Source of the DNA: Bathymodiolus brooksi | Taxonomy: Eukaryota; Mollusca; Bivalvia; Mytilida; Modiolidae | Reading direction: 5' to 3' | NCBI GenBank assembly: GCA_963680875.1 | Contig: OY804576.1 | Location: 76,761,668-76,825,667, forward strand | Length of the DNA: 64,000 bases | Shown: positions 11,141 through 22,803 of the stretch, piece by piece | Layout: each line of letters opens with the position of its first letter | Position numbering within the stretch: position 1 is the first letter of the stretch | Made by a program: the position numbers and the translations under genes | Notes under the pieces: model-generated | What the model was told of the DNA's origin: nothing | The model's database searches: none | The model's input: the letters and a program-made list of their open reading frames with translations, nothing else

Positions 11141-12420
11141 TAACAGCAAAAACTTTTTTGCACCATGAGTTGTCTTTTCTTTTCAAAATCTGCAACAAAT
11201 TACTGTAGATGTCAAATAAAAGGTAATCTTGTTACATCTTGTATTACATAAGAAATACGGTCAATTATTAAATGAAATTAGAATATCACTTGGAAAAATT
11301 ATGTTATATACTGCACGATTCTTTTTCTGCTGAGGAAGTAATATTTATGTAACGGGTAATAAAAAACGAGTTAATGTGTTTGCCTTTTGAAAAGAAATTA
11401 TTTACATTAATTAATATCTCACATGGCGATGAGAAAAAAGTCTAATAATAAAACAGCGTTTTTGATAATGTGCAAATTACAAGGCTGAAATCAAATGCAT
11501 AGATCATAATATCGGGTAATATTCCACATCACAGCATCCTTGTTTGTCATAACTTAGATAAAATCAATGATCGTCCCGGGAGATTGAAAAAAAATCAAAG
11601 TTTTTGGTACTTAAATATAGTTGATGATGTATAAACATCAATATGACAGTTCCCAAATTAAACAACAACCACCTGTAACGTCAATTGATTACCAAGATAT
11701 ATAGACTGCAATTAATTTTTCAATCGCACCAGAAATTAATTAGAATAAAGTTTTCCACCACTTTATTTTTTACAAGCGTTGTTCATTTATAGTTCTGATT
11801 GAATTATTTCATCAAATATTGTATGTACTTATTTATTTAATTTTTTTTTCTATTTTTTCAGATTTCTTTTAGAGAATGTACGGAGAAGAATAAAAGAAAG
11901 AACTTGATTGGTTAATTTAATGTATTAAAAAAAATCAGAAATCACTCCTGCACGCACGGAGCACTTTTATATAAAATCTTTATGTTATAGTAGTATAGGA
12001 AAAACAGTACATCGATAGCAATGATACATCTAGAAGTGGCACGAGTTATGTGTAATCAATAACTTTCTCCCAACTCTGATTACATTTATGGAGCAGACAA
12101 CTATAGACTCTTGGTCGCACAATGATATGATTTTTTATGGTAATCATAACCACGGCTTTATTAAAAAGCAGTTAGATCAAAGAGATTCTGAGCTTTGTCT
12201 GGATTAGAATGACTTTTCATTATATTTCCATTCCATATTACTTCTTCCATTGGAAATCAAAACTGTTAATATTCAACGAAAAATATTGGATTTGTACGAC
12301 TTCTTAAAATTAGCATGGAATATGTTTCATTTCTCTTATAGGAAAGTGATAACGAAAAGAAATTAGTTGTGATTTTTAGCGGATATTAGATATAAGCGGG
12401 AGTTTTATTCAGAATTTAAA
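11141..12420 (+). promoter_or_regulatory. Region upstream of neurexin start, possible 5'UTR or promoter
   Basis: About 1.3 kb of low-repeat AT-rich sequence directly before the ATG. A TATA-like TTTATATAAAA lies at about 11967. Acceptor-like CTCTTATAG (ending about 12341) and TTATTCAG (about 12412) could mark a 5'UTR exon edge. None of these is diagnostic. Confidence 0.25.
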
Positions 12421-13159
12421 ATGTATTGTGTAAAAGAATTTATCTCAACTTTTGCGTACTTCGCTGTTTTATTTATGACAAAATTTCATGTCGTGGCATT
12501 TGAAATTAAAGGATCAGAATTTGCCTTCGTTAAATTAGAGGAATGGAAACCATGTAGAAACGGGTCTTTACATTTAGAATTTAAAACAACTTTTGAAAAT
12601 GTTCTAATATTCTATACCGATGACGGTGGAATTAACGATTATTTTGAATTGAAACTTTTGAGAGGTCTTTTACATTTAGTCTTTGATTTAGGAAGTGGAA
12701 AAATGAGAATGGTTGTAGGAGAACGATTGAGCGATAACGAATGGCATAAAGTTAGGATAATTCGAAAAGAGACGAACATTTCTCTTCATGTCGACGATTC
12801 CTCTCATTCAAGATCATACCAAGGCAAAGATCAACTGTTTGGAATAAGAGATAAAAAAAATAACTACGTTTTTATTGGAGGAATTTCAAAAGATTACGAA
12901 GATAGAACAAAAGCACTGACATTACCACCTATTTTCTTTGAGACAAGATTTAATGGATATATCAGGAATATATTGTATAGCAACTGTGGTAGCCCTCTGT
13001 TTAGGCCAAAAATTCTAGATTCCATTAACATGACAATGGGCCCTAATGAATGTATTCAGAATAGCCCTTGTTTACACAATGGTGTTTGTCTAGAGGAAGA
13101 TGATGGTGTATCATGTGACTGCTCCTACACTAATTTCAGGGGAGATAACTGTGAAATAG
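12421..13159 (+). CDS. Alpha-neurexin, first coding exon (signal peptide, LNS1, EGF1)
   Basis: Neurexins are presynaptic single-pass adhesion receptors that bind neuroligins and other partners through LNS (laminin-G-like) domains. Seen: an open frame from ATG 12421 (A at -3) with a hydrophobic N-terminus (residues ~5-26), an LNS fold at ~27-188 with the family phrases LVFDLGSG (86-93) and NEWHKVRI (106-113), and an EGF module with six cysteines (C211, C217, C223, C232, C234, C244) ending FRGDNC, very like vertebrate neurexin EGF1. N-glycosylation sequons lie at N47, N119 and N203. The exon ends at 13159 before GTAAGA, phase 1; reading beyond it soon meets a stop. The same signal peptide-LNS1-EGF1 content in one exon is known for vertebrate alpha-neurexins. 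A 5'UTR intron is possible: acceptor-like CTCTTATAG ends at about 12341 and TTATTCAG at about 12412. The gene continues at 29474. Other LNS/EGF proteins are less likely because the following exons match neurexin LNS2. Confidence 0.9.
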
Positions 13160-13652
13160 GTAAGACACTGATTACAAATCCCAACTTATTGACCGTGTGA
13201 TTAAGGTTACTTGGTAGATCACAACTAAATATTTTATGATATATTTTTTCTCTTTAATTTTGCTTAAATATGGATTTCAAAATATTCTTATAAAAATACA
13301 CTAAAAATGTTTGATACATATTTTTTTTCCAATGATTTGATTAAAATTAATACCCCAGAAAATAAGTAAAATGTTTAACCTGCAAAATATTAATTTTCTT
13401 AAACATTTTTCAAATCAACTTGAAGAAAGATATATGTGAGATTTGTCAGTCACTGTAATGGTTGATGTTTTTCATTTGTGCAAACAGTAGCTTCTGTTTA
13501 TAACTGAAATTTGATATAAATTTGAAATCTTTTTATAGAAAAGGAATTAATAAAGTTTGGGTTACTCAAAATAATAGTTCAAATGATAAATGTTAGAGTA
13601 GTTAGTACATTTATATAATTACTGTAGTTAGTTCTGTACTCCTATTTTTGTC

Positions 13653-13902
13653 AGGGAGGGGGTGTCATGTTCATGATCGTATGGTAGTTGGATTTTTAAC
13701 TATCTATGCAATCAGTGCCTTGTGAGATCCACTCAGGCGAGGTGTACTCAATGCAACATTATGTGATAAAGTTTGTCAGTGACTTGCGGCAGGTCAGTGG
13801 TTTGCTCTGGGTACTCTGGTTTCCTCCACCAATAAAACTGACCGCCATGTTATAACTGAAATATTGTTGAAAGTGGCATTAAACACCATAACACTAACCC
13901 AA
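13653..13902 (+). mobile_element. SINE family A
   Basis: Full-length copy: 'tatggtagttggatttttaa', 'gcaatcagtgcc', 'ggtttcctccaccaataaaa', 'tataactgaaatattgttga', 'gtggcattaaacaccataa'. Confidence 0.8.
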
Positions 13903-13929
13903 TTAAGGTACTCTTACAGAATATGCATA

Positions 13930-14235
13930 ATGTGAACCACATTAGTGTTGTAATGGTTAGAGTGCAGTAGATTGTGGGTTCAAGCCCTGTTCGGATCAAA
14001 GACTTATTAAATGGGTATTTGTTATTTCTCTGCTAAGCACGCAACATTAAAGAGCAAAGACTGGTTGGCTTGGAATCAGGATAATGTATCCGGGTGGAGC
14101 GACATGTCTACACACGACTGTTGTTTCAATGAGCTAGCACCATAAAAATCTAACTATGTAACTTGTTCTCACCATGATATAGCTGAAAATATTTTCATTT
14201 GGCGTTAAACAACAGTCACTCACTCGTTCACTCAC
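13930..14235 (+). mobile_element. tRNA-derived SINE with a different head
   Basis: Head with A-box-like TAATGGTTAGAGTGC and a perfect B-box-like GGGTTCAAGCC spaced as in a tRNA gene. The body is unrelated to family A, but the tail is 'atatagctgaaaatatttt' then 'ggcgttaaacaacagtcac' with a CACT-rich end. The shared tail type with family A suggests a common LINE partner or a common conserved SINE domain. Confidence 0.65.
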
Positions 14236-14619
14236 TATGCATTTGTGCATCTTTGACATTGTGTATTGTTGAACTTATTTTTTATTGCTTAATAAGTAGA
14301 AACATTGAAACATTTTTTTTAGCATAATAACAACTCAAAAGATTATATCTGAAAAATGACAACATTACTGGTATTTAAGAAAATATTTCCCTAAAGAAAT
14401 AAGTAATCATTGAGACGTGATGAATACTGTTATAAAACAGACATTGATCTGAAACATAATTAATCTGTTAGATTGATTGATTGGTGTTAGAAATATGATG
14501 AAATTTACAATGAAACACATGTAACATGACATTTCTACATATATTTGTTTAATATTAAGTTCACCTTGACAAAGTCCATCTGAACTTTTATCATCATTTA
14601 GTTTCTGTTGTCATATCAA

Positions 14620-14825
14620 AATAAACGAAGGGACAATCAAAAATGGACAATCCAGAGAAACTGGCAACATTGGGCACAGGATGAAGACAACCAAAGCACA
14701 AAAGCACAACACAGACAACTTAAAAGATGAGCAACATGGACCCCACCAAAAACTGGGGGTGAACCGAGGTGCTCATGAAGGAAAAGTAATTCCTGCTTCT
14801 TATAAGACACCCTCAAGAAGATCTT
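14620..14825 (+). repeat. Dispersed repeat family D (non-expanded copy)
   Basis: Contains 'caacatggaccccaccaaaa', 'tgggggtgaaccgaggtgct' and 'gtaattcctgcttctta'. It matches 24124-24350 and the reverse complement of 21955-22150. Arrays 1-3 are tandem expansions inside reverse-oriented copies of this family. Confidence 0.6.
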
Positions 14826-14883
14826 TGTGTCAAAAACTATTGAACTTTTTAAACTGAAACTTTACAAGATTGATGTATGTATA

Positions 14884-16693
14884 TGTCGTGTACATGTTGC
14901 AATTTGTACAAGTTATAACATGTACAAGAAAACTGTACATGTTATAACTTGAACAATCCAAAAATACAGGTTATAACATGTACAAAATATTGCTTAAAAA
15001 TTACTTTAACTTGTACAATATTTGAAAATAAAGAACAAAAGATATGCTTCCATTATCACAACATTTCATTAACCTGGGGTCTTATTACACGTATCATCAA
15101 TTTTATATGTTTTATTAATTTTTGTTTTAGTTTTTGCTCTTTTTTTTATCTTTTTGATACATTTAATGATAAGTTGAGCAGTTTTTATAATTACTTAATA
15201 CTTTTAAAACACACCTGTAGTCAATGAATATTATTCAGTATTCTCACCTGGTGAATAATAATTGTGAGTTTCTACTCAGAGGGCAATATATTTACTTTCA
15301 TAGTAGTAAAGAGTTAAGATGCAAGTGGATACCCAAGACAGATTTTACAATGAAATTATTGATATGTCGACCAATAATTCCTCTGCAAACAATACCCTGT
15401 TTTCAAAGGAGAGGATAGAAATTTAGGAGGAGTTAAGCAGGTAAAAGATGCAACTAGACCCTCTGGCAAAGAAAGAACCCTGCTGAAGCAGTATGAGATA
15501 TTGACAGCTGTGTGATAGGGCAATCTCCATATAAAGCACTATGAGATATTGACAGCTGTGTGATAGGGCAATCTCCATATAAAGCACTATTTGGTTCTGA
15601 TCCAAATGTAGGATTGAGCTCATCGTCAGTTCCCAGAGATCTTCTTCCAGATATCCAAACAAAAGAAGACTTACAAGCAATATTTGAAGCAAATTATGTA
15701 TCCACTGACAATACTGACACTGACACCGCTAATTCCGAGACAGAACATAATACTGACACTGAGACTGAAACTGACTCTACATTGTCCGAGACGGATAATA
15801 TTACTGACACAAACACTGAACCCACCATAGAATTAGAAACAGAAACCATGGTCATTGAATTAAGCTGTGTTAATGAAGCTGGTATCGCTTGGAGTGATAT
15901 TCCTCCTGTTGATTCTAGTGAGAGTTTGTCTGAAATTGCAAATATTGACATCAAAGGTGCACGAAAGAGGGCCCTATCTGGCCAACAGGTGCAAGCCGAT
16001 TCCTTAACAAAGAACACAAAAACAAAATTAACTGTTCTCTCCAAGGGTGACACTGTTATCATTCCAATTCCATATGTTGATAGGGGCCCTGTCGACGAGA
16101 GAAACATAAAATGTGTTGTGATAAATGTAAATGAATATGGTGGCTATAAGATTGGTACTAAAGTTGGACAAATAAAAGGATATATGAGTAGAAATCAGGT
16201 TCATTTTTTTGCAAATGCCACTTTAGATGTGTCTGAAGTCCCGGTGAGTGATATGAGTGTGAGGGAGATAGTGAGTAAGATATCGTTGAGTGGAGGGCAA
16301 TGTTTTGTGCATTGTCAATGTAAGAAAGGAAATTGTCAGTCTGGTAGGTGTAAATGTCGAAGGTTGAAAGTTATGTGCAACTCTAGGTGTCATATGTCTT
16401 TGTCATGTAGCAACAAGTAAGCACAGCTGGTTTCTGGAATGGTAAAGTACAAAATGTAATAATTTATGCATGCTGTATATTATGTTTCTTTTGCTTTTGA
16501 TTATTGCTCTTCATTATTTTCATATATTGTACAAGTTAAAGCCATTTTTAAGCAATATTTTGTACATGTTATAACATGTACGACCAAATTTTGTACATGT
16601 TATAACTTGTATTTTTGCATTGTTCAAGTTATAACATGTACAATTATTTTGTACATGTCATAACATGTACAAAATCACAACTTGTACACGACA
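14884..16693. mobile_element. Ginger-like DNA transposon, internally deleted
   Basis: Element of 1.8 kb bounded by TGTCGTGTACA...TGTACACGACA and flanked by TATA on both sides (14880-14883, 16694-16697), consistent with a 4-bp target duplication. TATA is itself palindromic, so this is not decisive. Long inverted ends (about 136 bp left, 173 bp right) are packed with copies of the palindrome core ATGTTATAACAT; the right end has one extra palindrome of about 37 bp. It carries a gene remnant with an integrase-flanking N-terminal piece (15426-15512) and an intact C-terminal region (15560-16417), but no catalytic core. TGT...ACA ends, 4-bp duplication and integrase relation are known for Ginger elements. 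Confidence 0.72.
15426..16420 (+). pseudogene. Integrase-type transposase remnant, DDE core deleted (KRBA2-like C-terminus)
   Basis: 15426-15512 encodes GGVKQVKDATRPSGKERTLL followed by KQYEILTAV and stops. In another frame 15560-16417 (stop to 16420) encodes MIGQSPYKALFGSDP, an acidic Thr/Asp/Glu repeat region (residues ~55-105), and a basic middle with 'KGDTVIIPIPYVDRGPVDE'. It ends in a Cys-rich tail, HCQCKKGNCQSGRCKCRR. SPYKA(L/V)FG followed by such a tail is typical of the region after the integrase core in KRAB-A-domain-2-like proteins of invertebrates. Everything between (zinc-binding and DDE domains) is missing. The junction carries a 48-bp direct duplication (15493 and 15541). Not a host gene; transposition would need a protein supplied in trans. 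Confidence 0.65.
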
Positions 16694-17964
16694 TATATAT
16701 TGTTCTAAAAGATTTCTCATTTCATTTCAATCCAAAAACCAGTGTTGGCACCACTGGGGTTAATTTGCTTTGTTTCAGTGAGATATAAAACAAAGCTGTT
16801 CAGAAATCACTGAACCATTTGAACTACATGTACATGTATGTACAAATTTGGAGTAATGTATGATGTATGGTTGGACATAAAAAAGAATCGCTATTTTGTT
16901 CTGATTATAGTCTGAAATACAATATGGTTGCCCGAAGAGGAAAACTGTTTTTGATTGGGTGACAAATGGGGAAATCACTTGTTCATTTTAAAATGAGTTT
17001 CATTTTGATTTGTCATCCAATATAGACATCAAAGGGAGGTATATGTAATAGTTTATGATTACAGGTAACTGAAATATTATTTTTTTTTCAAAAATCACTA
17101 AGAAACTGGAATGATCACTACAATGGATATAACAGCTTTTGATTGACTGAAATGTGAAAATGTTTTGTGTTGCATTTTTTTCAAAATTCAAATTTCAAAA
17201 TCGAGGGAAAAAAATAGATTTTTTGAATAGCAGAATATATGCTTAAAAAGGATGTGACTATCCACAATTTTATTGATTGATTGGTATTTAATGCCAACTT
17301 CAGCAGTATTTAAGCTATGATTTTAAAAACAAATAGTTATCTCATTTTACTGAAAACAAAAATGTGAGAAATTTTGTTATTAATGTGTTGATGAACTTTA
17401 TTTGGATTTTTTTTCTTTTTTTTTTTTCTTTAAAATATGTTAATTACATTTCAATGCAATACTGGTAATACACTTCAACTGTTATATAGATCTATAACTT
17501 TTGATTTCAGATGATATAAATACATTTAACACCATTGTCTTGTTGTTGTATACAATGTAGGTGCGTTACATCTAATGTTTACTATCAAGTCTCATGTAAT
17601 AATGACTTTTGAGTCATTCAATAAATCTATACTTGCCCCGTTATTTATGTACTCACAGATTTAATGGTGGATGGTATATCATGTCATGTTTATTGATGAT
17701 TTGGTCAGCATCATCATTTATCCCCAGTCTTTTATTGTCAGTTCTTTAATATTTCGATTGTTTTCACTTGTCGAAGAAAAAATTATATTCCGTTGTATTG
17801 AATATTTATCGAGGTCTGTATGCGATCTTTTTGTCAAAGATTTATGCATGTTCTATCTGATTTTTTTTAATGGATAATCTATTTCTCTCTCTTTCTCTTT
17901 TAATTTTTTTGGGGCAAAATTTCATTGTTGGGATAGTCTGAGGGCTTATCAGTTATATTGTGGT

Positions 17965-18330
17965 TGTCAGTTTTATAGATGTCCGTCGTCCGTTAACTTT
18001 TCACATTTTAATCTTCTCCTCTGAAAATGCTTAGCCATGCTTCTCTGAATCCAATTAGCCAATTGAAATGAAACTTGGTAAAAATCATCTGTGGAAGATC
18101 CTCTATTGAAATTGTTCATTTTGTTCCGGTCCTTTAATAAACATGGCCACCATAGGCAATTCTTGTTTCTGGTTGGTCGATTTCTAAAATAAATCTTCTC
18201 TAAAACCATTTCAATGGCCAAATTAATTGAAATTTGGTAGGAAGCACCTATGAAAGGTTCTGTATTAAGTTTCCTCAAAACAGAATGAAATGTGAGCGAC
18301 ACAGGCTCAGCCCACTGAGCCTCTAGTTAT
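17965..18330. mobile_element. Helentron-like element, copy 3 (5' truncated)
   Basis: Starts within GTCCGTCGTCCGTTAACTTTT, has 'aatcttctcctctgaaaa' and 'aacatggccaccat', and ends 'gtgagcgacacaggctca...gagcctctagtt'. The 5' palindrome is missing. Confidence 0.55.
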
Positions 18331-18807
18331 GTTGCCTCTTCAAACTATCTTTTTATCTTTAATGCTAAACAATAATAAAAAATTTAAAAAATATCTCAGA
18401 AAGATTTAGAATTAGGGTATTAAAGGTATTATTTTAAAATATTTGTTTATACATTTTTTTAAAAAAAATGTTTACACCCACATAATGTATTTTTCATATT
18501 GAAATTACTTGCTGATTTTTCATGAGATATCTTGAACTTGCTAATGTTCAGATTGTATGTCTCTGATAGTATCATGCTTCATATTTGAATGGTTAATGAT
18601 CATTGATTGTAAAATAGAACAGAAAGATAGAATAGATCTCTGAACTCGGATATGACTTGTTTGTTTTTGATGCTTTTTATATAGGACAGCCTACAACAAC
18701 ATGTTCTTTGTGGGAATGACTATGAATTAATTACTTCTGATTGCTTGAAAATCCTTCATGAACATATTGATTTAATTAAGGTTAGATCTTTAATTACTCC
18801 CCCTTAA

Positions 18808-19050
18808 AGTATGGTAGTTGGATTTACAACTACCTTTGCAATCAGTATATCACCACTAAAGTTGTGATCTCGAATCCCACACATGGTGAGGTGTACTCGA
18901 TACAAGATTTTGTGATAAAATTTGTCAGTGACTTGCGACAGTTCTGTGGTTTTCTCCGGGTACTCCTGTTTCCACCACCAAAAAAACTGACCGCCACAAT
19001 ATAACTGAAATATTGATAAAAGTGGTGTTAAGCACCATATCCATAACCAT
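18808..19050 (+). mobile_element. SINE family A flanked by a long duplication
   Basis: Full family A structure ('tatggtagttggatttacaa' to 'gtggtgttaagcaccatatc'). About 35 bp before it (18775-18808, 'gttagatctttaattact' then 'ccccctta') recurs after it at 19108-19142. The weaker match extends further upstream, so this is a local duplication rather than a standard target-site duplication. Confidence 0.75.
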
Positions 19051-19164
19051 AACTATGAATAAATTGCTTGTAATTATTTTAAAAGCCTACATGTACATTT
19101 CAAATTAATTAAGATTAGATCTTTAATTATTTCCCCCTAAAACGCAGGCAGCATATCGGAAAAA

Positions 19165-19177
19165 GGGGGGGGGGGGG
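19165..19177. repeat. Poly-G run (13 G)
   Basis: Uninterrupted G run after AAAAA; the length is probably unstable in sequencing. Confidence 0.9.
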
Positions 19178-19373
19178 TAATTAAAGATTGTGAACATTTC
19201 ACTTTTTTATGATATTTAATTTTGAGTTTGTGGCTTACATAAAACAAAAATAATTTTCTGACCACATCCAATCATTTTGCTAATATAATCAGTAATTAGT
19301 GTGTTATTTTTAAATCCAAGAATATAAAGAGGAGCTTCAAGTTGCTCTACCATTGTTACCTTATCGATGCAAT

Positions 19374-19493
19374 CAATAACTTGATGAAAGTCCTGTGTTT
19401 GTTCAATAACTTGATGAAAGTCCTGTGTTTGTTCAATAACTTGATGAAAGTCCTGTGTTTGTTCAATAACTTGATGAAAATCCTGTGTTTGTT
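19374..19493. repeat. 30-bp minisatellite, 4 copies
   Basis: Unit contains CAATAACTTGATGAAAGTCC and TGTGTTTGTT; four copies with one A/G difference. On the - strand it reads (EQTQDFHQVI)x4 within a 100-codon open frame (19216-19518). There is no splice or homology support for that frame, so it is listed as a repeat only. Confidence 0.9.
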
Positions 19494-20067
19494 CCATTCC
19501 TGACATTTGCTGTTTCATAATACAATATTTATTTTGACACTAGAAACATCAGTGTATTCTAGCACTAAGCCACTATGTCTGCTACTATTAAATTTTCATC
19601 ACTTGGTCTTGACAAGTTGACATTAGGTGACTTTTGGTTTAATTTAATGTGTTGTGTAAAGTATTATAAGTCCAAAAGTCTGTAAGCATATTAGGTTTAG
19701 AGTTGACAAGATTCATTCATAAGATTCTATAGAAAATAAGTCAAGTGTTTAGAAGATATCAATTAATGATATAACTGAAATATTGTTGAAAGTGGCACTA
19801 AACACCATAAACCAATCAATTAATGTTGGAGTGATTGGTGTTTATCAACACTTTCAGCAATTTTTCAGGCCTTAATTATGAAATTGTTTGTTTACCGTTG
19901 CCTCCCAAAATAAATCTTCCACCATATATTACCACCAGCATTCAACTGATACTAGCGATAATATATGGTGACGGTTTTTAATTTTATTTAGTCCAATCAG
20001 ACTAGCAATAATATCTATATCTCGATGTTCAAAACTGTTGTTATTCAATATATATCGTTGCAGTCAA

Positions 20068-20285
20068 TTTTATTTGTGACAGAAACAGGAGTGCCAGGAG
20101 AGACCACCAACCTGTCGCAAGTCATTGACAAAACTTGATCACACAAAGTTTTGTTAAATACATCTCATCATGTGGTGCGGGAGTCAAACCTTAGCGGTAA
20201 ATAGCCACTGATTTTATAAGTACCGGTAAATGTAAATTCAACTACCATATATGATCATGGCCAAGATGACCGTATCAAGTTTTAT
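20068..20285 (-). mobile_element. SINE family A, reverse strand (copy 1 of a tandem pair)
   Basis: Reverse complement shows 'tcaagtcattgac'-type middle, B-box region and 'atggtagttgaatttaca' head. It is followed by CGTATCAAGTTTTAT at 20271, which recurs at 20500 after the next SINE. Confidence 0.65.
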
Positions 20286-20312
20286 AATTTAATTTAAATA
20301 GCACATTGTTGT

Positions 20313-20515
20313 GAAGGCAACCAGAGTACCCTGAGAAAACTACCGGCCTGTCGCAAGTCACTGACAAATTTATCACATAATGTTGTATCGAGTTAACCTC
20401 GCCCGAGAGGGATTCAAACTCACAATGTTAGTGGTGATAGGTACTGATTGTATAAGTAGATGTAAATCCAACTATCATGTCAGCATGACCAAGATGGCCG
20501 TATCAAGTTTTATCA
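20313..20515 (-). mobile_element. SINE family A, reverse strand (copy 2 of a tandem pair)
   Basis: Same orientation and same downstream flank as the copy at 20068, offset 229 bp. The pair therefore arose by duplication of SINE plus flank, not by two insertions. Confidence 0.65.
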
Positions 20516-21954
20516 TTTGAATTATATAGCACGTTGTAATTTTTTTAGGACTGGACAAAGATATGGGATTGGAATGTATATTAAACTAAAGTATTAACTC
20601 TGACTGAGGTTGATGTGGCCGTTGTTTAAAAAAACCGTCCCTGAGGATTTATTGGGGAAAAGTATAATCATTGAGTGTTGTAATCCTTTGGTTTTCTCTT
20701 GAATTTTATTGCTAGAAATTTATCAAGAATATTACTTTACCCAGCAGAAACAATTTGATGAATGTAACCAAGGGATTTCAAATTTGTGGTTTTTCCAATG
20801 AAATCATTGTATGAAAAAGGAAAGAAATAAGATTATAATTGTCCCATGTGTTTTTTGACAATATCATTTATAACAGGAAAAGGTTAATATCTTCAATCGT
20901 CTAAATGCTAAAAGTATTTGTGAAAATAATCAAGCAGGAGTAATCAAATGAATTTGGCATTCCAGTCCCTCTCCGTTGTTGCGTGACAAACATTTTTTTT
21001 TTACACTCTTTCATGGAGGTGCTGACAGTGTAATTAATGTTCTTTAGCTTATGAGTTCATGACATAATGGTACATGTCCCACGATGTAACGACATGGCTG
21101 TCTTGTTTCCCCTACATAGCTATCGGTAGGATTTTTTTTACATCCTGATTAGAAGTTAAAGCTTCAGCACTAGTCAGTAGTAGATTATTGGTCAATGATT
21201 GATCGACAAAGATTTATTGGGAAAAGTAATATGGCCAGGTTGAAAATTGTTGTGCTGTGATAATTCAGAGTTTGAATCGATACTGTTCTTTTTATGGATT
21301 GATGCTACTCCAGTGATTGTTATTTTTCAGTTCATTGTGCAGAAAATATGGGTTTGTCACCGTCCGATCGTTTCAAAGAGAAATGAGATTGTCTGTGTTA
21401 CTTGGGTTGGTGAAGACAGAAATATAAATCTGTGGAAATTTACGTCAGAGTCAATCTTGATCATTCTTTTTCATCCCTAAATTTAATATGTGGGTAGTAT
21501 ATATTTCTGTAAGATGTGAATTTAATGCGTTGATAATTGAACAATGTATTAATATCACTTCTTTATTCACCTACATATTCCTCAAATGGCAGCAAAAACA
21601 TCTCCAGTGATTGATGGTATCTCTTTTTAATTTGTTAAATTATATTATTGTCGCTAGAAATGAATGAATTCTTCATTTTTTGCACAAAAAAGCAATAATT
21701 TTGTAATTTTAATTATATTTCATATTCTAGATGTTTGTTAATGATATGATTGTTTTGTTAACGATGTCACAGCACTGTCCTGCTAATTAATATCTGTAAT
21801 ATATTATGTGTGGTATGACGGTAAAAAAAAAGGTTTAGTGTTTTGTACCCTAAATTTCAAGCTTATGTTCAATTAAGTGTGAATACCCAGTTACTATGTT
21901 ACTATATAATATTTGGTTTTAAGACAGTAGTGCTCGATTCATGGTCAATCAATA

Positions 21955-22150
21955 TTTTAATATTATTTTCGCGAGCACCCAGCTTCATCCCCTGTTTTTG
22001 GTGGAGTCCGTGTTACTCATCACTTTTATTTAGTCTTCTGTGTTGTGTTTTTTGTTTCATTTGTCTTTATGTCCTATGTCTTGTGTACCCAATTTTACCA
22101 GTGTCTCTTGATTGTCCATTCTTGATTTGCCCTTCGGTTTTCTCTAACGT
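21955..22150 (-). repeat. Dispersed repeat family D, reverse copy
   Basis: The reverse complement contains 'gagtaacacggactccacc', 'aaaaacaggggatgaagc' and 'gggtgctcgcg', collinear with 14690-14790 and 24220-24280. The 114-codon open frame across it is not a gene. Confidence 0.5.
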
Positions 22151-22272
22151 TTACTTAAGCAACAAAAGGAACAAAATAGTATGCTGAAACATTACCCATC
22201 ATACGTTGAAATTGTAACTGTTATACAATCTTTGATTTTACTAAATTTGAAATGAATCATGAAATTATAATA

Positions 22273-22449
22273 CAGTAAAACCCATCTAGACTAAACCTCC
22301 CTGGGACTAACTTTTGTGTTCGGAATAGACAGGTGTTCGGTTTATACAGGTTTTAACAAAGATTTTCTACATTCATTGGGACTTTGTTTAAAGTTTGGTT
22401 TATACAGGATTCCGTTTTATTCAGGATCCGGTTTAGACCGGTTTCACTG
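22273..22449. mobile_element. Tc1/mariner-type MITE with TA target duplication
   Basis: 177-bp element with inverted ends CAGTAAAACC...GGTTTCACTG, flanked by TA (22271-22272 and 22450-22451). The interior has 'tgttcggtttatacagg' and 'ggtttatacaggattccg'. Related copies occur at 25092, 38130 and about 61830. Confidence 0.65.
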
Positions 22450-22803
22450 TAATGTTATATTTTCCCCTATTTGTTGACAACAGACCAATTAAAGAGCTGA
22501 TATTTTTAGAACTATTTTATCTATGGTATAATTTGGCCTACAGCTCATTTAACCCAAGATGATAACTAAATTCAAAGGACTAATAAGTCTAATGATCTCT
22601 AAGGTGATCCTTATAAATGGAGAAATATCTTGTGTAATTAAAAAGAAAGACCTGCAGTCATTCTTTGTTGCTAAAATTCATGTCTGCTGAACAGTATTAG
22701 TATGACATAATTCCCATCCCTGTTATATATATTAAGTCAGAAAGAATACTCATCCAATGTAATTCTTTAGATTATTTGTAATCTATTGAACTTCTTTCAA
22801 TGA

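Noticed and set aside
11963..11980. TATA-like TTTATATAAAA as the neurexin promoter
   Set aside because: Such strings are common in this AT-rich sequence and nothing fixes a transcription start.
17514..17570. Acceptor-like TTTGATTTCAG at about 17511 as an SS1 exon
   Set aside because: The frame meets TAG after 15 codons and no donor of phase 1 precedes it.
21329..21400. Acceptor-like TTATTTTTCAG at about 21330 as an SS1 exon
   Set aside because: The frame ends in TGA after 18 codons with no matching donor; no neurexin similarity.
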